Positions 45,548 to 57,159 of a DNA stretch of 64,000 nucleotides are shown here, in pieces. The stretch's first letter is position 1; every line of letters begins with the position of its first letter. The notes below the pieces were generated by a model. The model made no database searches. It was not told the origin of the DNA and worked only from the letters and a program-made list of their open reading frames with translations. Source of the stretch: Thinopyrum elongatum (Eukaryota > Streptophyta > Magnoliopsida > Poales > Poaceae); the NCBI GenBank assembly GCA_011799875.1, contig CM022300.1, forward strand, positions 239,332,807-239,396,806, written 5' to 3'. Both the position numbers and the translations under genes were made by a program.

Positions 45548-46752
45548 CTGAGGAAGAAGGTAAATTTCCCCCATCTCTCTCTTTTCTTCTTCTTGTTGCT
45601 CCAAACCTCTCCAAACCCTAGCAAAACTTCACCCGATCTCTCTACTTGCTCGACTTCAGTTCAAATCCTTCCATGTGATCGGTCTACGGCATGTTCCTCC
45701 TCCGGTCCCCAAGTTATTTTTCGCTAATCCCTTTTCTACATGCCTAGCATTGCCATGATTAGCAGATGCATATTTTTTATCCAAATTTGAGTTTGGCTTG
45801 GATTCGTTGATGTTTTTAGAGAAATATGACATAGTGACTACCGTAGGATCAATATTGTTTAAATGTATTGGACTGAAAAATTGTTTTGTAGATATTTACA
45901 CGGAGGTCTTCTCCCGTACGTGGTGCTTTGAGTTCATCCACCGCATGGCAACAACAAGTTTTTATCCAGGGGTTCATCTTCATTGACCGTGAAGCAAGAA
46001 GAAAGTTTAGGCAACTAAGCTCAAGGAAGATCAAAGCAACCAAGTGGGCTTTTGCGACAACACTTGCCAAGCTAGGTATTACTAATGATTTCAATTTGCT
46101 TTGCCATAATGCAGGGTTGCACCATTTTGTTTATCAGCGATGTGAGACATATGAACCCTTGACGGTTGAGTTTCTTAGTACTCTCTCGTATAATGTTGGT
46201 TCGATGCCCAATGCATATGCAGAGGAGAGGATCACTTTCCGTCTCCTGGACCAAGACTTCAATATCACTTTTCAGGAGTGGTGTGATTACTTTGGATTCA
46301 CCAACAATGATGATGACATCCACGATGTTTATGATTACACTGAACCGCACACGAGGCAAACCTTTTTGATGAGCACGCCAGGCTCGAGAGCTAGTTGCAT
46401 TGAAAGTCTTGCTATACGTTATTTCTATTATGTTATCACTAACTTGTTGCAGGCATGAGGAGAAGTTTCTATGGTGAATGAGGAGAACATGCTAGTTCTT
46501 GGGAAAGCAGCAAACCTTGACGTCGGTTATTCACCCAACTTAGGGGCAATAATTTTGCTACACCTCGCACATCAAGAAAATCATGCACAAGGAGATATCA
46601 TGTGTGGAGGAGTGATCACCATGTTGGCCAACACCTTTGGTCTCAACTATCATCACCTTCACCCCATTGTCGGTAATAGCGCTGGAATGGTAGTAGTTCG
46701 TAATGGCTGTCATTGCATTAGAATTCCTGGAGTGGCACACTTGCTACCTACT
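45548..46752 (+). pseudogene. Athila ORF1-like fragment
   Basis: One plus-strand frame (45928-46785) is coding-like with a single stop at 46456. It includes RKIKATKWAF, LAKLGITNDFNLLCHNAGL, YEPLTVEFLSTLSYN, ITFRLLDQDFNITFQEW and YFGFTNNDDD, the pattern of the Arabidopsis-type ATHILA ORF1 family: a conserved K-tkW block, a LT-EFLSTL block and an FRL-YFGF block. Upstream 45548-45927 looks like a 5' leader (CT-rich, AAACCCTAGC). No LTR or pol belongs to it. It joins CACTA transposase sequence of opposite strand at about 46753. Function of the family is not established; a gag-related role is inferred. Confidence 0.6.
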
Positions 46753-47337
46753 CCTATAATTGGAAAATGTCTCGGAACTTTATGAGGAATCCTCTTCACA
46801 GCATCGGCATCTTTCCATCTTGATAATTTGCATTTTGGGCATTCACTTAAGTTGGCATAATCCTTCCGGAACAGAACACAATTATTCTCACAAACATGGA
46901 TCATATCATCTTCAATTCCAACTACAAGGAGGAAATTATTCATTTTACTATAGGTGTGTGGCAGCTCAGACGTAGCTGGGTAAGAATTGCGGAAAGCAGC
47001 CAACATCGCATCGAATGATTTGTTGGTCATCCGCTGAGATGTCTTCACCTGAAGAAAGGTGACCATAGATAAGAATACTGACAGCTTACAACATGCGGTG
47101 ACTGCCATGTTGCATTGTTCCAACATGCGGGCCCATCGTTTTTCTTGTGCAGGTGTAAGTTCTCGAAATGTGCGAGCATTTCGTAGCATTGTTTAAATGT
47201 TGGTCAAAATCACTGGCTCCGTCGCCACCTCCTCCTCCTCCTCTTCCTCCTGAGCATCAGGTAGATCAAGATGGTGATCTGCTGCTTCCACATAGTCAGT
47301 AACATTGATGTTCACAACTTCACCATGATGAACCACT
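46753..47337 (-). pseudogene. CACTA (En/Spm) transposase N-terminal fragment
   Basis: On the minus strand: an acidic run (DAQEEEEEEEVATEP), a stop at 47195, then RNARTFRELTPAQEK, VKTSQRMTNKSFDAML, HVCENNCVLFRKDYANL and CPKCKLSRWKDADAVKRIPHKV. This is the N-terminal part of the En/Spm-type transposase, which binds and cuts element ends. It breaks off after RHFPII at about 46753, where the Athila-like fragment begins, and at 47337 where Gypsy B begins. The catalytic core is absent. Confidence 0.85.
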
Positions 47338-47487
47338 TGCTACCAAACTATCTATTACCGATAATTTCAGTGCTTGCAGACAATACCTTGCTAAAAACCG
47401 CTTGTCATTTCCTTCTGCTCCTCGTTGGGTTCGACACTCTTACTTATCGAAAGGACTACGATTGATCCCTATACTTGTGGGTCATCA
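47338..47487 (+). repeat. 5' LTR end of element B
   Basis: It matches 12212-12361, the end of the LTR of element A, and ends GTGGGTCATCA. Confidence 0.85.
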
Positions 47488-47498
47488 AGGCTCTTTTT

Positions 47499-47517
47499 TG
47501 GCGCCGTTGCCGGGGAG
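47499..47517 (+). other. Primer-binding site of element B
   Basis: TGGCGCCGTTGCCGGGGAG lies 11 bases after the LTR end; it is the reference form for A and for the element at 60896. Confidence 0.9.
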
Positions 47518-47593
47518 TGAAGAGCTTTTGGTGAGTGGAATTTGGTAAGGAAACATTTATATTACGTGCTAAAATTTACTGTCACTAATTACT

Positions 47594-48500
47594 ATGGAAA
47601 ACAATCCTTTGAGGGGTTTGTTCGGGGTATCTTCACCTCGACCAGAAGCACAAAGAGTGGCTCCTCAACCTACTTCACCTACTGAAAATATTTATTATGA
47701 GATTCCTTCGGGTATGATAGAGAAACTGCTAGTTAATCCTTATGCAGGAGATGGAACAACACATCCTGATATGCATCTAATCTATGTCGATGAAGTTTAT
47801 GGATTATTTAAGCTTGCAGGTATATCCGGAGATGAAGTTAAGAAGAAGGTTTTACCTTTATCTTTGAAAGGAAAAGCATTGACATGGTATAGGCTATGTG
47901 ATTACATAGGAACTTGGGATTGGAACCGATTGAAATTGGAATTTCATCAAAAGTTTTTATCCTATGCATCCGGTTCATCATGATCGGAATTATATATATA
48001 ATTTTTGGCCTCGTGAAGGCGAAAGCGTCGCTCAAGCTTGGGGGAGGCTTAAGTACATGATGTACACATGCCCAAATCATGAGCTCTCAAAGGAGATTAT
48101 CTTACAAAAAATTTAAGCTCAGCTTTCTCATAATGATCAGACCACGCTCGATTCTTCTTCTACTGGTTCCTTTATGAAGAAAACTATTGAATTCATATAG
48201 GATCTTCTGGAAAAGATTAAACGAAACTCTGAAAATTGGGGACTCGACAAAGGTAAAGAGTCAGGTATAAAACTTGAGTTTGATTGTGTTAAATGTTTTA
48301 TGGATATCGATGCTTTTCATAAGTTCAGCACTATATATGGACTTAACTCTGAGATAGTAGCTTCCTTTTGTGAATCATTTGGTACTCATGTTGATCTCCC
48401 TAAGGAGAAGTGGTTTTAATATCATCCACCTATTAAAGAAAAGATTGAGGAACCCATTATAGTAAAAGATGAAACTATTATTTACAATGTTGACCCAGTT
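47594..48500 (+). pseudogene. gag: gag pseudogene of element B
   Basis: It starts at ATG 47594 (MENNPLRGLFGVSSPRP) and is open to about 47950, where a one-base shift ends the frame in LKLEFHQKF. The coding pattern continues in the frame of the later pol ORF, with stops near 48115, at 48198 and at 48417. The gag core motif KGKALTWYRLCDYIG is at 47868. Same role as the gag of element A. Confidence 0.87.
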
Positions 48501-49838
48501 GTGCCTACCGCTTATATTGAGAAACCACCTTTTCCTGTTAGGATAAAGGAACATGCTAAAGTTTCAACTGTGGTTAATAAGAGTAATATTAGAGCACCTA
48601 GACCCTCTGAACAAATTAAAGTTGAACCTAATGTTGCTACGGTTACAGATCTCTTGGTCGATAATATTGATGGGTATGTTATTTATTTCTGTGGTGAAGC
48701 TGCTAGAATAGCTAAACCCGATCCTAAGGATAAGAATAAACCTGTTGTTGGGATGCCTGTTTTCTCTGTTAAAACAGGAGATCATTGTTATCATGGCTTA
48801 TGTGATTTGGGTGCTAGTGTGAGTGCTATTCCGTTTACCTTATATCAAGAGATTATGAATGATATTGCACCTGCTGAAATAGAAGATATTGATGTCACTA
48901 TTAAACTTGCGAATAGAGATACTATTTCCCCACTTGGAATTGTTAGAGATGTCGAAGTCTTGTGTGGAAAAATAGAATACCCTACTGATTTTCTAGTCCT
49001 TGGTTCTCCACAAGATGATTTTTGTCCCATTATATTTGGTAGACCTTTCTTGAATACAGTTAATGACAAAATTGATTGCAGTAAAGAAACTGCCAGTGTT
49101 AACTTTGGTGATGTATCTCATGAGTTTAATTTCTCTAAGTATCATAGACAACCTCATGATAAAGAATTGCCTAGTAAGGATGAAATTATTGGTCTTGCTT
49201 CTATTGCCGTACCTCCTACTGATCTGTTAGAACAATATTTGCTAGAGCATGAGAATGATATGCACATGAATGAAATAAATGAAATAGATAAGATGTTCTT
49301 TGATCAACCACCTATCCTTAAACACAATTTGCCTATTGAAACCCTTGGAGGTCCTCCTCCGCCTAAAGGTGATCCCATGTTTGAGTTGAAACAATTGCCT
49401 GACACATTGAAATATACTTATCTTAATGAAAAGAAGATATATCATGTTATTATTAGTTCTAACCTTTCAGAGCATGAAGAAAAGAGATTACTTAAAACTT
49501 TAAGGAAGCACCGTGCCGCTATTGGATATACTCTTGATGATCTTAAGGGCGTTAGTCCCACTCTATGTCAGCACAAGATTAATATGGAACCTGACGCTAA
49601 GCCGGTTGTTGATCACCAACGACGGTTAAATCCTAAGATGAAGGATGTGGTAAGAACTAAAATACTAAAGCTTCTGGAAGCATGTATAATCTATCCCATA
49701 GCTGATAGTAGATGGGTAAGTCATGTTCACTATGTTCCTAAGAAAGGAGGCATTACCGTTGCTCCTAATGATAAAAATGAGCTTATACCACAAAGAATTG
49801 TAACTGGCTATAGGATGGTAATTGATTTTAGAAAATGA
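48501..49838 (+). pseudogene. pol: Protease and start of reverse transcriptase, element B
   Basis: A frame of 445 codons is open without interruption. The protease motif CDLGASVSAIPF is at about 48800 and IIFGRPFLNTV near 49030. The linker is followed by KLLEACIIYPIADSRWV and the start of RT (YVPKKGGITVAPNDKNE, GYRMVIDFRK), then a TGA at 49836. This is the best preserved protease in the window. Element B has no complete LTR on the left and no integrase, so it cannot move. Confidence 0.9.
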
Positions 49839-51108
49839 AACAAAGCTGCTAGAAGAGATCATTACCCCTTGCCATTTGTTGATCAAATGCTAGAAAGATT
49901 GTCTAAGCACACACACTTTTGTTTTCTTGATGGATATTTTGGTTTCTCTCAAATACCTGTGTCACAAGAGGATTAAGAGAAAACTACTTTTACTTGCCCT
50001 TTTGGAACTTATGCTTATAGACGCATCCCTTTTGATTTATGTAATGCACCTGCTACCTTTCAAAGATGCATGACTGCTATATTCTCTGATTTTTGTGAAA
50101 AGATTGTTCAGCTTTTCATGGATGATTTCTCCGTTTACGAAACTTCTTTTGATGATTGCTTAAGCAACCTTGATCGAGTTTTGTAGAGATGTGAACAAAC
50201 TAATCTTGTCTTGAATTGGGAGAAGTGCCACTTTATGGTAAATCAAGGTATTGTCTTGGGGCATAAAATTTCTGAACGAGGTATTGAAGTAGATAAAGCC
50301 AAGGTTGATGCAATTGAGAAAATGCCATGTTCTAAAGATATTAAAGGTATAAGAAGTTTTCTTGGTCATGCTGGTTTCTATAGAAGGTTTATTAAAGACT
50401 TCTCTAAAATTTCTAGGCCTCTTACTAATCTCTTGCAAAAAGATGTTTCATTTGTTTTTTATGATGATTGTGTAGAAGTCTTTGAAACACTTAAGAAAGC
50501 CTTAACCTCTACACATATTGTTCAACCAACTGATTGGAACTTACCATTTGAAATTATGTGTGATGCTAGTGATTATGCTGTTGGTGTTGTTCTACGACAA
50601 AGAGTTGATAAGAAATTAAATATTATCCATTATGCTAGTAAAACTCTAAACAGTGATCAAAGAAATTATGCTACTACTAAGAAAGAATTTTTAGCAGTTG
50701 CGTTTGCAAGTGACAAATTCTGATCTTACATAGTTGATTCTAAAGTAATTTTTTACACCGATCATGCTGCTATTAAATATCTTATAGAAAAGAAAGATGC
50801 TAAGCCTAGACTAATTATGTGGGTTCTATTGCTACAAGAATTTGACCTGCATATTACTGATAGGAAGGGAGCTAAGAATCCCATAGCTGATAACTTGTGT
50901 AGGTTAGAAAATATTCTTGATGACCCACTGTCTATTGATGATAATTTTGCTGATGAGCAACTAGCTGTTCTAATTGCTTCTCGTAAATACTACTTGGTAT
51001 GCAGACTATGCTAACTATATCGTTGCTAAATTTATACCACCCAGTTTCACATACCAGCAAAAAAAAAAGTTTTTCTTTGATCTAATACATTACTTTTGGG
51101 ATGACCCA
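49839..51108 (+). pseudogene. pol: Reverse transcriptase, RNase H and truncated integrase, element B
   Basis: It continues in the same frame with stops at 49974, 50184 and 50721. RT: FLDGYFGFSQIP and the catalytic LFMDDFSVYE near 50115. RNase [14 protein letters not shown] near 50555 and TDHAAIKYL near 50760. A frameshift lies near 50990, after which the integrase N-terminal part ([16 protein letters not shown]) reads in another frame and ends at 51108. Confidence 0.88.
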
Positions 51109-51143
51109 GTGATGCCCCGAGACCGATGCTCCAGTTGCCTTCC
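51109..51143 (+). repeat. 35-bp scrap of a Gypsy LTR start
   Basis: GTGATGCCCCGAGACCGATG and the following bases to CTTCC match the LTR start of element T (28083, minus strand) with few changes. It shows that a related LTR once lay here and was hit by the CACTA element. Confidence 0.7.
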
Positions 51144-51160
51144 CACTACTGCAGGAATGC

Positions 51161-51345
51161 CTAGCAGTGGCGGGTGGAAAATCATCATCAGTGCCGGGCT
51201 ACGAGCCCAGGCAAGCCCGCCACTAACCTCCCGCCAGTGGCGGGCATTAACGCACCTGCCACTAATAAAGGATGCACCAGAGCAGGTTTGCACCAAAGCA
51301 AGACGCACCAGTGGGGAGCACTGTGCTCTGCCCGCCACTGCTAGT
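51161..51345. repeat. CACTA subterminal repeats
   Basis: CAGTGGCGGG or its reverse CCCGCCACTG and near variants occur at about 51164, 51190, 51218, 51231, 51256, 51308 and 51332. They are the presumed binding sites of the transposase or its helper protein. Confidence 0.75.
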
Positions 51346-51589
51346 AATTTCAGGATTTAAAAAAAATTGCACGTACACAGTACAGTTCATGTAATATATA
51401 TTGTTCACATGTAGATACGAATAGCATATAGGCTGGCATCCAGCACACAAATTTACATACATCATGATGATTTACAAATTTACACAGGCTTGCGCACAGA
51501 TCATTAATGTTCTAAATCGACATGAAAGAAAATAGGAAGAATGAAAGGGTTGAATAGGGTAGACGTTGCTCATCCTGGTAGCCTCTGCT

Positions 51590-54250
51590 CAACCATTCTT
51601 TCCCAATTGGATCTCACCTGCAAAAGAAAAAGAACAAGACATGAAGCCACGAATACATGAACGAGAGCAAGATTGAGCATCAACGGGTGAGAATGATGAA
51701 TATTACTTAACATGGTTAACATGTTTTCTCTAACAAAGAATGAATCTAACTTGTTTATCTTGTTCGTTCTGGAGTAACTCTAGAAGAGATGTACTACAGG
51801 AGAAATCATTACTTAGCATGTAAACAAGGACCAATTAGTAACCCAACACCATGTATCAGAAACATCATGTAGAATCATCATTTTCACAGCCTATATGCAA
51901 AGTGCAACAACTTCTTAGTAAGACCGAAGGAACAAAGAAGTAAGCTGCCAGGATGCAACTACTAAATATGTGTTAGCCAGTAAAATGATAAGATGAAGTA
52001 CTTCCACTTTGAATTATATGAAATGACACCTTCAGTCACAACCAGACTGAAGGACGAAACATAACTATCTCTCCCCCTATTTTTATCATGATAGAAAGGA
52101 AGAGACAAGACAGGTAGAACTGCGGCAGCTCATCACCTATGCAGCAGCTTCTGCTTCCTTGGCACTTGACTTCCGCAGCATAATCAGAGAGATGAAGAAA
52201 TCAGATCAGAACAACATGCAAAAGGAAGGCACAAATCAGACGGGTAGATGAAGAAAATGAAGAAAAGAAGTAATTCTACTGGACCTTTAAATCATAGGTT
52301 CATTTTATTGGATGGTTAATTAATCTGCGTGTATTAACGAGCAACAAGAAACTTCTTTGCACATGTAAAAAGGAAGAGATGGTATGTTGGATTCTAAGAA
52401 CACATGCTAAAGAAAAGGCAAGAGGCACTTTGCTAAACTCTGAAACACACATATTAAATCAACAGTCATTGGTTTATGCATATATTTGTCCAAAAGGAGC
52501 AGGCTACGGCAAACCACCCGCACAAGCACAAGGAAAAATGGCTTAATGCAAACTGCAACCATGAATTAATTAACGTTCTTGTGTGAACAAGAAACAAGAA
52601 CAACTCCAGGCACACGTAAATAGCAGGAGGTTGTCCGACGGATCACAGAGTACATATATGAAAGCAGCAGCGATTGGATTGGCCATATATAAAGAATGAA
52701 CAAGCAAACAAGGTACAACCCATGGACTTTTATGAAAATAATGACCAAGCAATCATAAGCAAGTAAGGACATGTTTTTTTCGACAAGATTAGGATAACCC
52801 CACAAGCAGCAAGGCAGAAAGAAAATAGCCAGGATGGTGTGGTGCAGATTGCCAGGCTCATAGTTTCAGTCTATGTCCTGCTTCTGAACTTATATCCTTA
52901 ACCTGCTAATTCTTTGACCGATTCTAGTGTATGGAGTAGTATTGATGGAATCATAGCCTCAAGTAAAACTCTTTTCAATGTACAGTGGGCAGCAGAAGAC
53001 CTGTTTTCCACGTATGTTTCTTTTATTAAAGATTACTGAGTAGTATTTAGAAATGGGTTGCTATCGCTAGTGGATGACTAGTTAATTAATTAAATAGTGC
53101 AGCTCACGAGCTCTTTTTTGTGAATATTGCAGCTTAGGACTTCTACCTTATATCAATCCAAACTTTGTTAATTAGGTACATGATACACTTATTAGTGGGC
53201 GTCAACCTGTTAAGTCATTCCTTGCTCAACATGCGTGTGTGCTTATCTAGGACCTACAACATGCGTGAGCGCCAAAGTAATTGAATCTTAAACTGCAGGC
53301 ATTTAAACAAACAGGTATTTTCAAAACTGGAACACCACCGGTACCTTACTTCTTCCATTTTTGCAAGCACTTCAGGATCAAACATGACTGCAAGTCTGTC
53401 TATCTTGTGAACCTTTGCATCAATAAAAATACTATATTAGCTTCCCTTGAAATCCAAATCCGAATTACAAAGAACGACAGAATTATAAACCATGTGTGCA
53501 CGGCTCCATCCTCGACGGCGTTAATGAAAGTAACACAACGACAATAAACACAAGAAGTATATAAACTGGACACGGGTTAATGGAAGCTTTATGGTCTGAA
53601 TTTGGTTTTTTTTTTTTTGCGGGGGAAATTTGGTGTTGTTACGCTCTACCTAATTCCTATTTGTCCTCTCAGTCAGAGTGGTGAAGTATATAAACTAGAC
53701 ACTAGTTTGCAGCAGTACCAAACAATTCAAATTAACTATGAGACATGAATCGTCCAAACTATGATTGAATAAGTAACATGCAAAAAGAAGTATGATCAAT
53801 GGACTACAACTATGACAGAATAAATAACTAGTTTGCTGCAAAAAGAAGTTGATCGGATGATCGAATGCAAGTGAGAACATGGAGGGGAGCAGCCAGATCG
53901 ACACAAACTGAGGAGGGGAGACATTCCATCCATGGCGGCGGCGGCGGCTGTGTTGTGCTGGGGCGCCGTGGTGGTCGTCCTCGTCCATGGAGCCTGGCTG
54001 CTGCACCGAATCAAAGAAATAAGTGAGGGGTTCAGGGAGGGAAGGAAGAAGGGGAGAGGAGAGCCAAAACCCTAGCCACGGAGAGGGGTCGGGCACGAGT
54101 TGTCGTGGCCGCGAGGAGCAGATCTGGCTGGAGGAAAGGAAGGAGCATCGCGAGGGGAGCTCGGGGGTGTGCTGCGCGCCGGCGAGGGCTGCCGGAACTC
54201 GTCATAATACAGCCAGGGGTAGGAGAGGCGCGGTGGGAAGAGAGATCTCG
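51590..54250 (-). other. Gene-like minus-strand sequence inside the CACTA region
   Basis: At 54250-53880 the minus strand has CT-rich leader-like DNA with TAGGGTTTTGGC, then an ATG starting MDEDDHHGAPAQHS (53986) with GC-rich codons and acceptor-like TTCGGTGCAG before it and TTTTTGCAG after it. At 51622-51590 a TTTTGCAG acceptor is followed by an open RSNWERMVEQRLPG and a stop. Between them lies 2 kb of A/T-rich sequence with no recognisable frame. It may be an intron-containing gene of the CACTA element or a captured fragment. I do not recognise the product. Confidence 0.35.
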
Positions 54251-54277
54251 GAGGAGTGAGACACAAGTTTTTTTTTT

Positions 54278-54565
54278 AGGGTTTAGCCAAATTTTATTCA
54301 TCAAACACCACAGAGTATGGGATACAGTTCGGATCATGAGGTTGGCCAAACCAAACATGATGTCCTTGACCAAGATTAAGTACAAATTTGGCTAAACTAT
54401 GTGCTTCATGATTGACAGTGACAATACGACTTTCGTAGATAAAAGAACAAGTAAAAGTTGACGCTTGAAGTTTTATCTCATTGATGATAGCTCTGTAGTC
54501 TCCTTTGGCCCTAAGTTGATGTCACCAACAGCTTGTTTGGAATCAGATGAGATGACAAATTGATG
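54278..54565 (-). other. 3' untranslated region of the LINE
   Basis: About 290 bp between the ORF2 stop and the poly-A tail. It retains diverged coding-like sequence at its start and otherwise no frame. Confidence 0.6.
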
Positions 54566-55213
54566 CTAATTCAGATCCGATGCGAGTGCAAGGGCCTCTC
54601 TGCATGCGATAACCTCCAAAGTAGTTGGGTCATGGATACCATTGATCGATAAGGCCGAGCTCCCCAGGTAATTACCTTCTCTATCCCGACAGACTGTTGC
54701 TGCTACCCCTCTTCTCCCAGCTCGAACCCCGGCATCAACATGGATTTTGCAATAACCAAGTGGTGGAGCTTTGGGCCGCCTTACTGTCGTACCGCGCGGA
54801 GCTGGCATATGGCGGACCTCTCTCCCTCCTTCTTCCCTCAACATCTCCAACTCCTGGATGAATCGAATAACGAAGGAATGTATAGTGTGGGGACTTTGGA
54901 AGATTCCCTCATGGATGGCCTTACGCCTGGCTGCCCAGATTGCCCATAAAGTTACTGAAAGCTTGACAAAAAGCTCATGGGATAATGAGTTCGTGTGTGT
55001 AAATAACCATTGTTTCGCATTGGGTTCTGAGGTAGCCGCAATTTTCTGTCCTAGCTCTTCATCAACTAGTGCCCAAGTACACCTTGACATGGTACAATCC
55101 ACTAAAGAGTGCTTCCATGAGTCGGGCGCGCCACAGATGCCGCAAGAGCTGGAGTCTGTCATGTGCCTGTGCGCCCGAACATCATTGGTAGGTATCGATT
55201 GCTGTGATAAACG
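54566..55213 (-). pseudogene. LINE ORF2, zinc region and RNase H
   Basis: It is in the same frame as the RT part. CGICGAPDSWKHSLVDCTMSRC gives a cysteine/histidine cluster. The RNase H domain begins KIHVDAGVRAG (catalytic Asp) and holds TTLEVIACREAL (catalytic Glu) near the end. RNase H is present only in some plant L1 lineages. The stop follows ALASDLN, so the end of the domain with its last Asp is missing or truncated. Confidence 0.88.
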
Positions 55214-57159
55214 TCATAGAAACATTCTTACTTTTCCGGGAACCGTCGTTTTCCATAGAGTTTTCCAATCCTTCTCCTCCTTAGCCGAGTTAGATGGACC
55301 GGCAGTCCCCTTAAGCCACGCCTCCCTTCTTTGCCATATTGCTACCAGCATATTATACGCTGATCGAACAGTGAAGTTTCCTTTCTTATCGAAGAACCAA
55401 CTCCAGAAATCAGGGACGTTTCTTGTGCAAAAAGGGATTTCTATAATGACCTTCACATCCATTGGCATAAAAACTTCAGTCAACCTCTGTATATTACATG
55501 TGGCGGATGTCGAGTCAATCAGTTCAGAGACTAGGGTCGATGGGTTTTCTGCCATGCACCCATAGGGACGCAGCATCTCACCCCTTGGCAGCCACTGATC
55601 GTCCCATATCCTCGTGTCCTGCCCATTGCCAATCCTTTTAATCAAACTAAGTTTGAGTGTATCTCTGCCTTCTATCATTGCCCTCCAAATTTGGCTAGGA
55701 TGACTTCCTAGAACCGCTTCCAGAATTGATGAGTCTGGATAGTAGATACTTTTGAGGATTCTAGCACTAAGAGATTCCGGGCTTTGCAATAGACACCAGG
55801 CTTGCCTTGCTAGCATAGCCATGTTAAACAACTCAAAATCTTTAAAGTCGAGACCTCCCATGCTCTTAGGTTGTGTCATGGTTTTCCATGAAACCCAATG
55901 TGGCTTTCGGTGCCCCTGTTTGGATCCCCACCAAAACTTTCTGATAAGCATATTGAGATGTTCGCAGAGGCCCCTCGGAAGCTTAAAGCATGACATAGAA
56001 TATATAGGTACAGCCTGAGCAACCTCCTTAACTAGCACCTCCTTCCCAGCAGCTGGCATAGTATTTTCAATCCAACCCTGAATCTTGCTCCACAGCCGAT
56101 CCTTCAAATATTTGAAAGCACCATTTTTTGAGCCACCTATGTCAGATGGCATACCCAAATATTTTTCATTGAGGGTCTCATTGGGCACACTAAGCATCGT
56201 TTTGATCTCCTGTCTAGTGTTCTCTGGAACACCCTTGCTAAAGAAGATGGATGATTTGGAGTAGTTAATCCTCTGGCCCGTCGCTTGACAATAAATATCC
56301 AAAACGAGGTTCACCTCGGTCGCTCCCATACTGTTTGCCTTAAAGAACAACATGCTGTCATCAGCAAATAATAGATGGTTCACCGGTGGCGCCAAGGGTG
56401 CCACTTGTAGACCTTGCAGATTGGATGACTCACTTCTAGATTCAAGAAGGCACGAAAGGCCCTTTGCTGCCAACAAGAACAATTATGGAGAGATCGGGTC
56501 CCCTTGTCTTATACCTCTGGAAGGGTTGAACTCCTCAAGTCTCTTGCCATTAAACATCACTGAAAATTTCACCGATGAAACAAGGCTCATTACTATTTGT
56601 ACCCATCTCTTAGTGAAGCCTAGTTTGAGCATTATAGCTTGTAAATAGGACCATTTGACTCTGTCGTAGGCCTTCATCATATCAAGCTTTAGGGCACATG
56701 ATTGATGTTTCTTCGCCTTATTCCTCTTCATAAAGTGCAAACACTCATATGCCGTTATGATGTTGTCCGTAATTAATCTCCCTGGCACAAAAGTGGACTG
56801 CTCTTCTGATATTACGTCAGGTAAAACTACCTTCAGACGGTTAGATATTACCTTTGATGCAATTTTATACAAAACATTGCAGAGACTTATGGGGCGGAAT
56901 TGAATCAACATGGTAAGGTTCTTTACCTTGGGGATTAAAACTAGAATAGTCTCGTTGATGCATTCAGCAGACTCCTTGCCCTCAACTGTTTTTAGTACCA
57001 CTTGGGTCACTTCATCCCCACAGACATCCCAATGACGCTAGAAGAAATGCGCTGGAAAGCCATCCAGGCCGGGAGCTTTTGTTGGGAACATCTGGAACAA
57101 AGCTGTTTTGACTTTTGTCTGGGTGTATGGTGCATTTAGCATCTCGTTCATGTCCGGGG
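55214..57159 (-). pseudogene. LINE ORF2, reverse transcriptase part
   Basis: After the shift the frame carries stops at 57038 and 56483, otherwise continuous to 55214. RT motifs in order: LIPKVKNL and FRPISLCNVLYKIASKV, QSTFVPGRLITDNI, LDMMKAYDRVKWSYL (catalytic Asp), SRGIRQGDPISP and LLFADDSMLFF with the catalytic Asp pair (about 56370). The zinc-finger-like region of plant LINE RTs follows (SAYNMLVAIWQRR, WKTTVPGKVRMFL). The TGA at 55214 falls at a Trp-like position. Confidence 0.92.

Larger units (their letters stand above)
47338..51108 (+). mobile_element. Gypsy element B, truncated relative of A
   Basis: It contains the last 150 bp of a 5' LTR, an excellent priming site, and gag-protease-RT-RNase H in the same order and frame relations as element A. 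It stops after GATGACCCA in the integrase N-terminal region, where an LTR scrap follows. The lesions in B are at different places from those in A, so the two copies decayed independently. Confidence 0.9.
51144..54267. mobile_element. Left end of a CACTA transposon, interrupted on the right
   Basis: CACTACTGCAGGAATGC at 51144 has the CACTA terminus. The next 200 bp hold at least seven copies of a CAGTGGCGGG-type word in both orientations, the subterminal repeats typical of this superfamily. TCC at 51141 may be one copy of the 3-bp target duplication. No matching right end (GCAGTAGTG) was found before the LINE at 54268, so the right part is displaced or lost. Confidence 0.7.

Noticed and set aside
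45928..46785. Host single-copy gene
   Set aside because: The block pattern fits the ATHILA ORF1 family, it has a stop, and it is embedded in transposon fragments.
51144..54267. Complete CACTA element
   Set aside because: No right terminal inverted repeat within the stretch.
55752..56018. Plus-strand frames over the LINE (also 54771-55565)
   Set aside because: Shadows of the minus-strand ORF2.
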